Shown: in pieces, positions 41,635 to 50,290 of the stretch | How the letters are laid out: each line of letters begins with the position of its first letter | How positions within the stretch are numbered: the first letter of the stretch is position 1 | IMG/VR virus record: IMGVR_UViG_3300005618_000002 | Location: 1 to 59,858 of that record | Strand: one strand, 5' to 3' | Length of the DNA: 59,858 nucleotides | Origin: a virus | Program-made: the position numbers and the translations under genes | Notes under the pieces: generated by a model | Databases searched by the model: none | What the model was told of the DNA's origin: nothing | The model's input: the letters and a program-made list of their open reading frames with translations, nothing else

Positions 41635-41958
41635 TTAGTCGAATGAAATCCCGAAAGTCTTGCAAAATTGTGCAAAAGTTTCTTCAAAACTCCATTGATC
41701 AACGTCTGCAGGAATATCCATCTTAAGTATAATCTCTGCGAGTGATTTAGAGTCATCTACTTCTGTGATATTTCTTTCTAGTCTACGATCACCTGCTCGA
41801 AGTATTCGCCATTGTGAAAATGGATCATACCTCTCTAGAATAATGTCCAGCTGAGTACCCATTTGTGTCAGCATAGAAGTTTTAGTAACCTCTACCTCAG
41901 ATCTGGCCATCGCAGCCATAATATATTTTTCTTCTTGAGTTACTTTGTTTATGTCCAT
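41635..41958 (-). CDS. Hypothetical protein, 107 aa
   Basis: The 107-residue, largely helical protein (YIMAAMARSEVEVTKTSMLT, then WSFEETFAQFCKTFGISFD) lies just upstream of SSB. A role in replication or recombination is possible by position only. Confidence 0.6.
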   Translation of the reverse strand: MDINKVTQEEKYIMAAMARSEVEVTKTSMLTQMGTQLDIILERYDPFSQWRILRAGDRRLERNITEVDDSKSLAEIILKMDIPADVDQWSFEETFAQFCKTFGISFD

Positions 41959-42003
41959 AATTATCTTCCTTATTTGAATAGTAGAACGGGATATAAACTG
42001 GAT

Positions 42004-42177
42004 TTACTTTTTTGGTATTCGCGACCCTACAAGTTTCACTACTTCCCTAGTATTCTCAGACGCTTGTTTTGAAAGTTTGGCTAAGCGTATCATTTGCTTG
42101 TAGATCATGCTAATTTGTATTTGCTGGAACAAGCAAACCAAGAAAAGAAACATCACAAATACATAAAGTAGTGTCAT
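42004..42177 (-). CDS. Small membrane protein, 57 aa
   Basis: A short open frame starts at ATG 42177, within 3 bases of the HNH gene's stop. One hydrophobic helix (LLYVFVMFLFLVCLF) is followed by a polar helical part (IYKQMIRLAKLSKQASENTR). It fills what would otherwise be a 220-base gap. Function is unknown. Confidence 0.5.
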   Translation of the reverse strand: MTLLYVFVMFLFLVCLFQQIQISMIYKQMIRLAKLSKQASENTREVVKLVGSRIPKK

Positions 42178-42179
42178 AT

Positions 42180-42521
42180 TTAAGCTACCTGAATATCAAA
42201 AGTTCTTTTCCTACAAAGCTCAGTGATAGTCTCATGCATATGCCTATGAGCATCAAAGTCATCATCCTCTTCTTTATTCCAGTTCTCATCGAGACTTATG
42301 TGACACTTTCGACATAGCTTAGCTGCCATCATATACTCGTCATGATCTCTTTCAGTCTCATAGCCAATAAATCTCTTCTTGACTCGATGAGCATGATCAA
42401 ATTTTCCTGGTGGTCCAGGATCAGTAGTCCCGCAAAGTTCGCACCACACGATTGGGGCCAAAAATGTCACTAAGTCTTTTTGCCACTCTCTATGGACTGC
42501 TGCTCTTAAGGTGCTACTCAT
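42180..42521 (-). CDS. HNH endonuclease-like protein
   Basis: The 113-residue protein has CELC (residues 27-30), FDHAHRVKKR (first His of the HNH site, about 42-51) and LCRKCHISLDENW (second Cys pair and His). This matches small HNH nucleases. It may cut DNA in replication, recombination or host degradation, or be a free homing enzyme. It overlaps the DnaJ-like gene by 8 bases. Confidence 0.75.
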   Translation of the reverse strand: MSSTLRAAVHREWQKDLVTFLAPIVWCELCGTTDPGPPGKFDHAHRVKKRFIGYETERDHDEYMMAAKLCRKCHISLDENWNKEEDDDFDAHRHMHETITELCRKRTFDIQVA

Positions 42522-42747
42522 TATGCTTTCCGGTGCCTTGACATCTTTTGCAGGTCTCTGGATTTTCTATCCTTTGTTTGTTTATTCCTGTGCCATTACA
42601 TAGTTTGCACGTGCGGGCCACAGTCCCCGTGCCATTGCAAGACCCACACGGCTTTTGAGCCATTGGAGATAGGCCCGTGCCGAAAAACGTCGTGAGCATT
42701 CCACGGCCGCGGCAATCCCAACAAATTTTTTCCAGAACGGAGGTCAT
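42514..42747 (-). CDS. DnaJ-type zinc-finger protein
   Basis: The 77-residue protein consists almost only of CxxCxGxG-type repeats: CWDCRGRG, CGSCNGTG, CKLCNGTG and CKRCQGTG. These four repeats are the zinc domain of DnaJ without the J domain. Such stand-alone proteins are frequent in phages. They may bind unfolded protein or host factors. Confidence 0.8.
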   Translation of the reverse strand: MTSVLEKICWDCRGRGMLTTFFGTGLSPMAQKPCGSCNGTGTVARTCKLCNGTGINKQRIENPETCKRCQGTGKHNE

Positions 42748-42968
42748 ATCAATTTATGTTCTATATCGGTCTTAGTTATTAGTTCCACTTTTGTGGGTGT
42801 ATCTAACAATCCTCGTATCCGATTCACTTCTGTGAACGCTTGTATCTGATGTTCAAAGGATATTGGAGAAGTGAAGAGGACTTTATCTCGGTCATCCACA
42901 CATATCCACCACCAATCAGCCGCTTCTTGTCTTTTACTTACCTGAAATGTAGCAGGCATAATGCACAA
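42744..42968 (-). CDS. Hypothetical protein, 74 aa
   Basis: The 74-residue protein begins with a basic beta-prone part (ATFQVSKRQEAADWWWICVD). Two CACTTnTGTG motifs (42786-42795 and 42825-42834) lie within the gene, 29 bases apart. It overlaps the next gene by ATGA. No family was recognised. Confidence 0.55.
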   Translation of the reverse strand: MCIMPATFQVSKRQEAADWWWICVDDRDKVLFTSPISFEHQIQAFTEVNRIRGLLDTPTKVELITKTDIEHKLI

Positions 42969-42983
42969 AGCTTATATATCAAA

Positions 42984-43190
42984 TCAAGAATGCCGATCAC
43001 CAGAAGAATGATCCCTAATATCAACAGCTTCTTGTTCACTTTCTGTTTCATGACATGCCTCCAAATTTCTTATCCAAATAGTGGTCTCAGAGTAATTAAT
43101 CTCATAAGACTCTATCCTAAATCCGCTCTCTTTAATGAGAACTTTAATCTTCTCACCAAGAAGTTGACCTGTAGATTTATTTGCCACCAT
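42984..43190 (-). CDS. Hypothetical protein, 68 aa
   Basis: The 68-residue protein has two likely strands (IKVLIKESGFRIESYEINYS) and one helix rich in Glu. It begins at the stop of the preceding gene. No family was recognised. Confidence 0.6.
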   Translation of the reverse strand: MVANKSTGQLLGEKIKVLIKESGFRIESYEINYSETTIWIRNLEACHETESEQEAVDIRDHSSGDRHS

Positions 43191-43606
43191 TAAAATAACC
43201 TCCCTTGACCCTGAGCTTCAAGCTCTTTCCTTCTCTTCTCGTCCTTACTTAACTTGTGCTTTTGCTGAAGCTCTGCAAAGGCTCGATTTTGATCTCTAAC
43301 CTCATTGATAACTTCTCCACCATCAAAATCATATTGAATCGCGTCATCAAATGCTATTAAAGTATCAAGAAATTGTTTCTCAATAGCCAAACATCTGTCG
43401 CAAATGTCAGCACTTCTAAGACGACCATATGATACCGTCCTTACTTGCACGACATCTGAAGTAGGATGGGCATGGCAGTTACTTGAGAAGTAGTCTGTCA
43501 TAGCAAATAATGTATCCCAACCACCTCCAATGAGGTAACCCTTAGCACTCTTAAGGTCACTCATCTCAGTAAATGTATGACTATCAACTAATCGGTGCTG
43601 GCTCAT
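43190..43606 (-). CDS. Hypothetical protein, 138 aa
   Basis: The start is set at ATG 43606, just after the end of the exonuclease frame. The 138-residue protein contains a CDRC pair and a strongly charged C-terminal helix (AFAELQQKHKLSKDEKRRKE). The overlap of 23 bases suggests coupling with the exonuclease. Function is unknown. Confidence 0.6.
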   Translation of the reverse strand: MSQHRLVDSHTFTEMSDLKSAKGYLIGGGWDTLFAMTDYFSSNCHAHPTSDVVQVRTVSYGRLRSADICDRCLAIEKQFLDTLIAFDDAIQYDFDGGEVINEVRDQNRAFAELQQKHKLSKDEKRRKELEAQGQGRLF

Positions 43607-44477
43607 AATCCCATGCCTCCAGAAACGGCACAAAGTGCTCTGACCCTGTCTCAATTAATTCTTCTAATAGATAATAAGCTTGTCGACGTTCAATCTCATA
43701 CTCAAACTCACTTAAGAAACCACTCACTAACATGGTATCAAGCCAGATTAGATATGTTGTCATTACGTCACATTCGCAATAGTTTATGATACGTTTCCAG
43801 CCCTCAAGGCCGTCATTGTAAAACACCCCACAAACTTGACTACCATCAATTCCTAGCTTTCCTGCAATCCCACAAGCTAATGCCATTTCATCGAGTCGTG
43901 CTCTAGACCGAAGACCCCATCCACAAATGCACTCCATCAAGTCAACAAAATGATCACTATTCTTATTAAAGTAATCCGCCCCTTCCCAAGGTTTATCCGG
44001 TCTTTTACAAAAATCCTTGATAATTGACTTGTTTATAACTGAGCGCTGGAACAATACATTAAGATCAAACTGATCTATAGCCCATCCAATTATTTGAGGT
44101 TTATTTTGGCCAATAGAATTAAGAAACTTCTCTAGTATAATCTTTTCGGTGTAAAGACCACTATCTAGTTCCTTGGGAAGGCTGAATAGCTGAAGACTTA
44201 CTTCAAAATCTCCATTGCGAGATCTGGTGTACTTCCTTACTAGGCCTGAAATCGCTATCACCTTGTACAGCATGAACTTGAGCATCGGCACAGGATCTTG
44301 TTCAGTGGCGCCATTTAACCTATAAATTTCATCAAGAATAACGTTTGGAGGAGCGTCTTCAGGATCAAGCTTATAGATCTTGCAAGCGGTCTCTAGACAC
44401 GGGACATACTCTGTATCAAAGAACAGAGTCGTGGGAAAAATTTTCTTGTAGATATCACCCATAATATTAGAACTCAC
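43584..44477 (-). CDS. 3'-5' exonuclease, PolB-exonuclease-like
   Basis: The 297-residue protein has the DEDD-type exonuclease motifs: FFDTEYVP (D and E), GWAIDQFDLNVLFQRS, and YCECDVMTTYLIWL near the end, as in the PolB-like 3'-5' exonuclease family. It could proofread or trim ends for the family A polymerase or serve in recombination. The start is ATG 44477 or 44462; both are possible. Confidence 0.85.
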   Translation of the reverse strand: MSSNIMGDIYKKIFPTTLFFDTEYVPCLETACKIYKLDPEDAPPNVILDEIYRLNGATEQDPVPMLKFMLYKVIAISGLVRKYTRSRNGDFEVSLQLFSLPKELDSGLYTEKIILEKFLNSIGQNKPQIIGWAIDQFDLNVLFQRSVINKSIIKDFCKRPDKPWEGADYFNKNSDHFVDLMECICGWGLRSRARLDEMALACGIAGKLGIDGSQVCGVFYNDGLEGWKRIINYCECDVMTTYLIWLDTMLVSGFLSEFEYEIERRQAYYLLEELIETGSEHFVPFLEAWDYEPAPIS

Positions 44478-44742
44478 CTACACAGAATTCGCACCCTTCA
44501 AACTTCTCACCACTAGCTCTTTCTCCAATTCTAGCCTCAAAGCCAGCACTCTTGCATTCGCGGCACAGTTGAGCAGCAGAGACGATAAAATTAGAACCTG
44601 CTCTGATAAATCTCATAGATGTAGTATTTGATAGCTTATTTACTATCTTCAATCCCTCAATAGTCTCTACAAGCTCAAATCCAGACGTCAATTGAGATTG
44701 AATCTCATCCTTTGTATAAAAAACTTGAGTATCAAATGCCAT
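44467..44742 (-). CDS. Hypothetical protein, 91 aa
   Basis: The start is ATG 44742, behind a GAGG site; the upstream in-frame ATG lies within the previous gene. The 91-residue protein has a central LCRECKSAGFEARIGERASG stretch and CEFC near the end, giving two Cys pairs for a zinc ribbon. It overlaps the exonuclease gene by 11 bases. Confidence 0.6.
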   Translation of the reverse strand: MAFDTQVFYTKDEIQSQLTSGFELVETIEGLKIVNKLSNTTSMRFIRAGSNFIVSAAQLCRECKSAGFEARIGERASGEKFEGCEFCVGEF

Positions 44743-44746
44743 CAGC

Positions 44747-45025
44747 TTATTCCTCAAATTGATAAAGATTATACTTCTCAAATATTTTTTGGCAATGCTT
44801 ATTGAGAAACTCTCTTGCCTCTTCCTCAGACTCGCTTTCTTTGGTTAACTTAATCCATATAAATCCACACTTTTGAGCTGCATCATGAATAGCCAAAGAT
44901 ATTCGATGCGGTTTTCTATGGCTAAAGTAACCTACAACAAGCTTATTAAGCTTGATATCAGTATAACCTGGATCAGCCACTGCGGCAAGTCCAGTATTTG
45001 TGTTTCTCTTAAAAGTAAATCCCAT
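44747..45025 (-). CDS. Hypothetical protein, 92 aa
   Basis: The 92-residue alpha/beta protein starts with strands (IKLNKLVVGYFSHRKPHRIS) and ends with helices and an acidic tail. It is coupled (TAATG) to the gene upstream. No family was recognised. Confidence 0.6.
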   Translation of the reverse strand: MGFTFKRNTNTGLAAVADPGYTDIKLNKLVVGYFSHRKPHRISLAIHDAAQKCGFIWIKLTKESESEEEAREFLNKHCQKIFEKYNLYQFEE

Positions 45026-45303
45026 TAGTCTAAACTCTTCTCATGAAATGCCTTAGACTCGGCAATGCTTTTGGTAACTCCAGCACCAAGTCTTTGTGTC
45101 TTAGCGGCAAATTGTTGAGCCTCTCTTAAGGTTTTGACTTCAATATATCCGCCAGTCTTATGGAGATATATCATGTTGCCACCCATTCGTTCCTCATCAA
45201 GATCTTCTTCAGTTTGGATTCCACAACGAGAACACTGATTTATAAACCCAGGCTTGCCTTTATATAAAGCAAACTTATCTCCACAATCTCTACAAGTTGG
45301 CAT
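45025..45303 (-). CDS. Zinc-ribbon protein
   Basis: In this 92-residue protein the N-terminus TCRDCGDKFALYKG, then INQCSRCG, forms a clear zinc ribbon; the remainder is helical. It is the first gene behind the class I promoter at 45328-45356, with a short leader. Confidence 0.7.
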   Translation of the reverse strand: MPTCRDCGDKFALYKGKPGFINQCSRCGIQTEEDLDEERMGGNMIYLHKTGGYIEVKTLREAQQFAAKTQRLGAGVTKSIAESKAFHEKSLD

Positions 45304-45327
45304 ATATTTATTCGACCTTACAGATAT

Positions 45328-45356
45328 ATTGTATACTATTTTTTAATAAATGTAAA
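45328..45356 (-). promoter_or_regulatory. Class I promoter for the 45.3-43 kb operon
   Basis: TTTACA (45351-45356), 17 bases, TACAAT (45328-45333) on the minus strand, with an upstream GATAACT/TATATC repeat. Transcripts would start about 18 bases before ATG 45303. Confidence 0.85.
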
Positions 45357-45451
45357 CAGTGAGATATAAAAAGTTATCCTACTCAAAAAGAGGCCTCTTC
45401 TGTCTTGGGGACATATAGGCCTTCTACTATTGTACAGTTCGTGGTAGGACG

Positions 45452-45889
45452 TCATCTGACTACCTCTGGTTTAAGGTAATCATCTAGACCTTTTTCTTTA
45501 ATCTGCATCACTATCTGCCAAACATGATCTTGTCCTTGTAGAAACACTACCACAGGTAAATCATAAAATGCCAGCATCATGTTCTTTTGCCATCTAAAAC
45601 GTTGAAAGTCTACAGTTGCTGGACTTTTAGCATCTGCAATAACTCGTCTCTCAATTCCCTCTATGCTAAAAGAAAAATCAAGCTTTGCTCGTGCAATCTT
45701 AATTCCATTGTGCCAAAAATCAAATAAGCAATCGTCTTTGTGTCTAGACAAATCGTAGATGATGTTCTCATCCTCTAATTCTTTCAGTTGCATCCAACAC
45801 TCAGACTCCCACTTGCTGTCAAACCACTGATCGTCGACGAATGTTCGTTTGTTCCCGTATCTACGTTGTCCTTTGTAGCCCATAGACAT
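45452..45889 (-). CDS. DUF1064 nuclease-like protein
   Basis: The 145-residue protein matches the DUF1064 pattern: YGNKRTFVDDQWFDSKWESE, then LKELEDENIIYDLSRHKD, and VIADAKSPATVDFQRFRWQK. The fold resembles T7 endonuclease I / VRR-type nucleases, suggesting cutting of branched DNA. It lies next to primase-helicase genes. Exact activity is not known. Confidence 0.75.
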   Translation of the reverse strand: MSMGYKGQRRYGNKRTFVDDQWFDSKWESECWMQLKELEDENIIYDLSRHKDDCLFDFWHNGIKIARAKLDFSFSIEGIERRVIADAKSPATVDFQRFRWQKNMMLAFYDLPVVVFLQGQDHVWQIVMQIKEKGLDDYLKPEVVR

Positions 45890-45937
45890 TGCCTGTTACA
45901 TCTAATAATGTCAGCGAATAGTAACTAATGAGTTCGA

Positions 45938-46582
45938 TTATAACGATGGCTGCAGTGACTCTGACTCTTTCTCGTTAGTTATGTCAGGCTCACTAGGCGA
46001 CCATGCCTCATTCGGTAAAAATTGAGCTGCCTCAGAAGCTAAGAATTCCTTAGCCTTTTCATCATCGTGAAAGATAATGATCTTGTTATTACAACTCTTG
46101 GCGTAGTGGTACTCACCCAACGTAGACTTTCCCATATATCCGCCTACATTTATAAAGTAGACTATATCGGCCAAATCTATTTTGCGTTTGTGAGTCTCAT
46201 CTAGCTTGTATTTTGCAATTTCTCCAAATGCCTCTTCTGCTGAGCGATGCTCATCAGCATGAGGAAATGCCCCTACACTAAGCACAAGATGACCCTTCAT
46301 TGTGAGTTCGAGATTCATAGCCTCAAACTCAGTCTTGAATTTCGTCGATCCACACAAACAAACAATCTTGCGTGTGTCATCGGTGATACGATTTCTTTTG
46401 GCCTCAAGACGAGCTCTCTCAGCAATATGCTCAAGTGTACGATCAAGTTCACTTGTCACGTCAAGCTTTTCGATCATACGGATTTTCTTGGACTCTACTC
46501 CAACTCGAAGCCAGTTAGTCGAAAAGAAAAATCGACTAGTCTTCGGGTCATACACGATTTTAGGCGGACATTTGCTTTCCAT
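45938..46582 (-). CDS. Nucleoside 2-deoxyribosyltransferase-like protein
   Basis: The protein has 214 residues. From about residue 72 on, the sequence IVCLCGSTKF, then GHLVLSVGAFPHADE, LDETHKRKIDLADIVYFINV and GGYMGKSTLGEYHYA follows the nucleoside 2-deoxyribosyltransferase-like fold (DUF4406 type). The enzyme family acts on nucleosides or nucleotides. In a phage with modified DNA it may help sort or salvage bases, which is inference. Confidence 0.7.
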   Translation of the reverse strand: MESKCPPKIVYDPKTSRFFFSTNWLRVGVESKKIRMIEKLDVTSELDRTLEHIAERARLEAKRNRITDDTRKIVCLCGSTKFKTEFEAMNLELTMKGHLVLSVGAFPHADEHRSAEEAFGEIAKYKLDETHKRKIDLADIVYFINVGGYMGKSTLGEYHYAKSCNNKIIIFHDDEKAKEFLASEAAQFLPNEAWSPSEPDITNEKESESLQPSL

Positions 46583-46590
46583 AATTATGT

Positions 46591-48201
46591 TTAGAAGTTA
46601 ATTGAGTTATCTTCGTATTCCTCCAGTTGTAAATTAGATCTAGACTGCTCTTCCCATCCCATCAATCTTTCAATTCTATCTGGATATGCTTGTTGAGCTA
46701 TACGTTTGCTAGTTGGCTCATATATCATACCAATATCTACAAGATCTTCAGTTTCTCTGTTCTTGCATAGACTCCATATTGCATCGAGTCCGGGAAACTT
46801 AGTCTTAAGAGGCTCACTTACTCTAAAGATTTGTATCAAAGCATCTGCCCAGTTTACAATCTTCTTGCTGCCTTCAACATCATCTTTAGTACCCGGACTA
46901 AGTGGATCATTTTTCCTGTTATGTACAACCAACATGATGTGGACATTCCACTCCACTGCAAAGTTCTTGCAACTCTCAACAAAGGCTGCTTGACTTGAAT
47001 AATACTCTTCAGCATCTCCAGTGAATGCCATTAGATTATCTATACATATTAGAAAGACCCCATGTCTTCTAACAGCGAGTTCCAGTACCCTGAACAACTC
47101 TTCAGCGTCAAAGCCTCGCTTGTTATAGTGAAAAAACTTATCGTGATACCAAGACCTAACTACAGGAACCATATCATTTCGAAGATAATGATAGTTTCGT
47201 CCTGTTTTTTGACTCATCTTATGATCTACATAGACAGGTCCAGCAAAAATTTGTTCTAGCCACCAGCGATACTTATCCGCCTTTTGTTCTCCAGACCAAT
47301 AAAATACTGGATTACCTCCAGCAACAACATTGGCCATAATATTTAAGATATTTGTAGTTTTTCCAGCATTGTTATCCCCAGAGATAATAGTAAGTCCGCC
47401 ATAAATAAGGCCTCCAGTCGCAGCATCATAATCATGATACCCGGTAGGAACACCCTCAAGAAATTCTTGACCTTCATAATCTGCCAATGATTCAAGACCC
47501 GGCTCGGGAATAGGAACTATGTTTTGAATTGCGGCAATTACGGATTCCTTTCCATGTTTTAGATAAAGATCATTAGGATCTTTTGAATCTAAGACATATT
47601 TCTCTTGAACAATCCAACACTTATGCTTTCCTAATCGTCGACTAAGCTCTTCTATCTTATCAAATAAATGCTTACGGGTTTTTTCCTTTTGATCAAAGTC
47701 AGGAAAAATAATAATCTTCTTAAATCTTTCAAGCCAATCGAATTGATGATCAATCCATGTCAACGATTTATCGCCAAAAGGTGGAGAAACAGGATTAAAT
47801 GTGCGTCTTTTATCAATCCCATGTAAGGTAAGAGTGTCATACTCCCCAAAAGAGATCAGCAAAGGCAGTTCAAAATTCTTAACTAGATTAGAGCCGAGTA
47901 ATGCTGGCTTTGCGCCTTGAATACAATCGCTCTTGCATTCATACTCTTCCCAAGCACCTGCCTCATCCTTTCTTTTACGTATCAAGAATTTTCCATCAGC
48001 AGCACGTCGCTTGACAGCTCTCAGATCTCCAAAATGATCTACAAACAAGATCTGAATTTCGCCTTTAGAGTTCATGCACAAGCCATACTCTTCAATCGAG
48101 TCGGGTTCTAGTTTCCGTGTCTTGATTAAGTAATCTAGAGCTGTCTTGCTGAGCTTTATTCGCTCAACGTTTCCCATAGACGTAACGTCTGCCTTTACCA
48201 T
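46591..48201 (-). CDS. Replicative Toprim-helicase (T7 gp4-like, without zinc domain)
   Basis: The protein has 536 residues. A Toprim primase core is visible (LLISFGEYDTLTLHG, then IIIFPDFDQKEK) followed by a RecA-type hexameric helicase with Walker A SGDNNAGKTT (about residue 273), Walker B FLICIDNLMAF and an HNRK-type switch. The zinc domain that starts T7 gp4 is absent here but is encoded by the gene just upstream, overlapping by 38 bases. Confidence 0.88.
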   Translation of the reverse strand: MVKADVTSMGNVERIKLSKTALDYLIKTRKLEPDSIEEYGLCMNSKGEIQILFVDHFGDLRAVKRRAADGKFLIRKRKDEAGAWEEYECKSDCIQGAKPALLGSNLVKNFELPLLISFGEYDTLTLHGIDKRRTFNPVSPPFGDKSLTWIDHQFDWLERFKKIIIFPDFDQKEKTRKHLFDKIEELSRRLGKHKCWIVQEKYVLDSKDPNDLYLKHGKESVIAAIQNIVPIPEPGLESLADYEGQEFLEGVPTGYHDYDAATGGLIYGGLTIISGDNNAGKTTNILNIMANVVAGGNPVFYWSGEQKADKYRWWLEQIFAGPVYVDHKMSQKTGRNYHYLRNDMVPVVRSWYHDKFFHYNKRGFDAEELFRVLELAVRRHGVFLICIDNLMAFTGDAEEYYSSQAAFVESCKNFAVEWNVHIMLVVHNRKNDPLSPGTKDDVEGSKKIVNWADALIQIFRVSEPLKTKFPGLDAIWSLCKNRETEDLVDIGMIYEPTSKRIAQQAYPDRIERLMGWEEQSRSNLQLEEYEDNSINF

Positions 48202-48484
48202 GCTTTTTCTTTATGTTACCATCCTTTAATACATGTTCTCTAGGATTAACTTGATAAAACAACATCAATCCCCAAAATGAACCCTTAGCGTCACAACTAT
48301 CTCGAAGACAATTGTAATTCCCATCTTTAGAATGTACCGCAAAAGTCCATTGATCACGGCCAGCTTCACCACCGCCACACACGGGACATAACTTGAATCC
48401 AAGCCACTGGCCATTAACCTTATATCGCAATCCAAGTTTATCTAATAGTTCTCGAGGTGTTATGTTATACTGTATCGTAGACAT
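48164..48484 (-). CDS. Primase zinc-binding protein (split from helicase)
   Basis: The 106-residue protein carries LCPVCGG (Cys pair) and NYNCLRDSCDAKGSFW (second pair), the CHC2-like zinc ribbon of primases, and ends with a basic tail (KKKHGKGRRYVYGKR). With the following Toprim-helicase it makes a two-chain version of a T7 gp4-like primase. The shift between the frames is +1, and no obvious slippery site was found. Confidence 0.8.
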   Translation of the reverse strand: MSTIQYNITPRELLDKLGLRYKVNGQWLGFKLCPVCGGGEAGRDQWTFAVHSKDGNYNCLRDSCDAKGSFWGLMLFYQVNPREHVLKDGNIKKKHGKGRRYVYGKR

Positions 48485-49026
48485 TATTTAATAGATCTTC
48501 CAGTACTAGGATTGACATAGCCATTATCTGTTGCTTTTCCAAATTCTCCAGGATTCTTTATAAATTCTTGAAGTCGGGCTTCACATCTTTCTTCAGTAAA
48601 CCCAAGCTTATCAGCCTTATGGATCATCATTTCTAGCTGATTAGTAGATCTTACAGCGTAGTATATGTGATAATATCCATTTTGTATATGATGCTCACTT
48701 CTTGATAAACCAATTATCCCTTGAACTACTTGAGCTTCACTATAGCCTGATCTTAATAACCTTATGATCATTCTTAAATCATCATCTTTATAATTAGATC
48801 TGGGTTTCTTCAAAACTCGTCTCCAAATCTCAAATAATCTTTTAGCGATTGGGATATAGTTCTTATTCTTATATGCTGACGTCTTTTTAAGTTCAGGCAA
48901 TAACTTATCACAAAGAATTTCTGGTACAGATAAAGTGTCATCCCAGTCGATGGCAAAATGCTCGCAAATGTCTTGGAGAATTTCCTTGGAGTAGGAAATT
49001 TCTGCTTCCAGTATGTCAATAGACAC
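48484..49026 (-). CDS. Putative replication initiation / loader protein
   Basis: The 180-residue protein has helical sequence with a possible winged-helix (KDDDLRMIIRLLRSGYSEAQ, then VVQGIIGLSRSEHHIQNGYY). Its place one base upstream of the primase zinc gene suggests a helicase loader or organiser. No family was recognised. Confidence 0.5.
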   Translation of the reverse strand: MSIDILEAEISYSKEILQDICEHFAIDWDDTLSVPEILCDKLLPELKKTSAYKNKNYIPIAKRLFEIWRRVLKKPRSNYKDDDLRMIIRLLRSGYSEAQVVQGIIGLSRSEHHIQNGYYHIYYAVRSTNQLEMMIHKADKLGFTEERCEARLQEFIKNPGEFGKATDNGYVNPSTGRSIK

Positions 49027-49028
49027 TA

Positions 49029-49271
49029 TTATTCAAGCTCAGGAAAGAAATGCCTAGCATGAGCTCTTCTATGAGAAGATCCAAGCTCTAAGTGTTTATT
49101 ATCCTCATCTATAAACACAAATGTCTGACCAATAAAGATGGGTTCAGGGCACATGTTACACCATGAGAGGAAATCCTGATCATCAATTCTACTAATAATA
49201 TGTTTGGGAAATTTCGCCTCGAATTCTTCACGAGAAGTTTTCTTAGCTTCAATATAAGCTAAAATTTTCAT
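49029..49271 (-). CDS. Hypothetical protein, 80 aa
   Basis: The 80-residue protein has a C-terminal part (IFIGQTFVFIDEDNKHLE) with strands and His-rich residues (SHRRAHARHFFPELE). It is coupled by ATGA to the glycosyltransferase-like gene. No family was recognised. Confidence 0.6.
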   Translation of the reverse strand: MKILAYIEAKKTSREEFEAKFPKHIISRIDDQDFLSWCNMCPEPIFIGQTFVFIDEDNKHLELGSSHRRAHARHFFPELE

Positions 49272-50290
49272 GACACCAAAGCAATTGCCTCACTAAGTAC
49301 GGTTAAAAACCTGTCCTTTGGCCAAACAATATCATCAAGTGTTTTCATTTGCTCACGCACTACTTGATGAAGAGACGCTCCAGACATCGCCTCTAATGCT
49401 TCAACAGGAATATTAAAAACTTCATACTTACCTGTGGAGCCGGGTTGAGCATATATCAAGTTATTATATTTTCTAGCAAACAAATATCTTGGTCTCCACC
49501 AATTTGTAAATGATGACTTGTAAGTAGGAATAAGCATACCCTTAGATTTAGAGTATGCTAAAAATGCATCAGTCTCTTTTTGAGATTTGAATTTACCATC
49601 TACCTTTCCGCCAATATGAACTACAGGCCACGAGCAACCTAGTCTTTGGGCATACTCAGTGTAGTCAGCTAGACCTGCTATCACCCATTGCTTATATTTA
49701 ATGTCACTTGGAATATCAGGAATTGGCTGAAAACAACTTACATCTAAAAATATTGGGTTTTCGCTTAGCTCATAATAAGCATCATTCGAATGCCCAAAAT
49801 CCATAATGCTAGATAACATGATATGCTCTTTTGAGCAAAGGTAGTTAAGCCCAATCTTTATCTCGGTTTCCCAATCGGCAAAAAAGCTATATCCTATTCT
49901 ACCCATCTTCACGTCTCTTTCAAACATTCTTTCAAGCTTACCTTCTTCTTGCAAATTCAGTAATCCAGGAAGAATGCCTTGAAATTGCCAATCATCGATG
50001 AAAGTAATGATAGGTTTGTTATCTAGAATTAGTTGGCCGACGAGAGCGAGTAGATGAATTCTCCAACCTGCTGTGATAGACCCCACTGAAGCAAGCCCGA
50101 TCAAGAAAATATCGTGGTCCATTGCTTGAGCACCTATCTCATTCTCATTAGGAGGCTCGTTCTTAACTTCATATCCAAGTTCTTTTAGACCTTCACGATA
50201 CATGTGAGACTGGGTGTAAACCCCAGTCTTCACCATTTGTCCTCGAACATTCGCACCGGTCATTCCAGTGATGAGAATTTTTTTGCTCAT
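49268..50290 (-). CDS. Putative DNA glycosyltransferase (GT-B-like)
   Basis: The 340-residue protein has an N-terminal KILITGMTGANVRGQMVKTG and a C-terminal half with VVHIGGKVDGKFKSQKETD, then GMLIPTYKSSFTNWW, RYLFARKYNNLIYAQP, reminiscent of the two Rossmann domains and donor-sugar site of GT-B enzymes such as T4 beta-glucosyltransferase. A dCMP hydroxymethylase lies 1.2 kb upstream, so it may add sugar to hydroxymethylcytosine in DNA. Family membership is a guess from pattern; no search was possible. Confidence 0.55.
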   Translation of the reverse strand: MSKKILITGMTGANVRGQMVKTGVYTQSHMYREGLKELGYEVKNEPPNENEIGAQAMDHDIFLIGLASVGSITAGWRIHLLALVGQLILDNKPIITFIDDWQFQGILPGLLNLQEEGKLERMFERDVKMGRIGYSFFADWETEIKIGLNYLCSKEHIMLSSIMDFGHSNDAYYELSENPIFLDVSCFQPIPDIPSDIKYKQWVIAGLADYTEYAQRLGCSWPVVHIGGKVDGKFKSQKETDAFLAYSKSKGMLIPTYKSSFTNWWRPRYLFARKYNNLIYAQPGSTGKYEVFNIPVEALEAMSGASLHQVVREQMKTLDDIVWPKDRFLTVLSEAIALVS

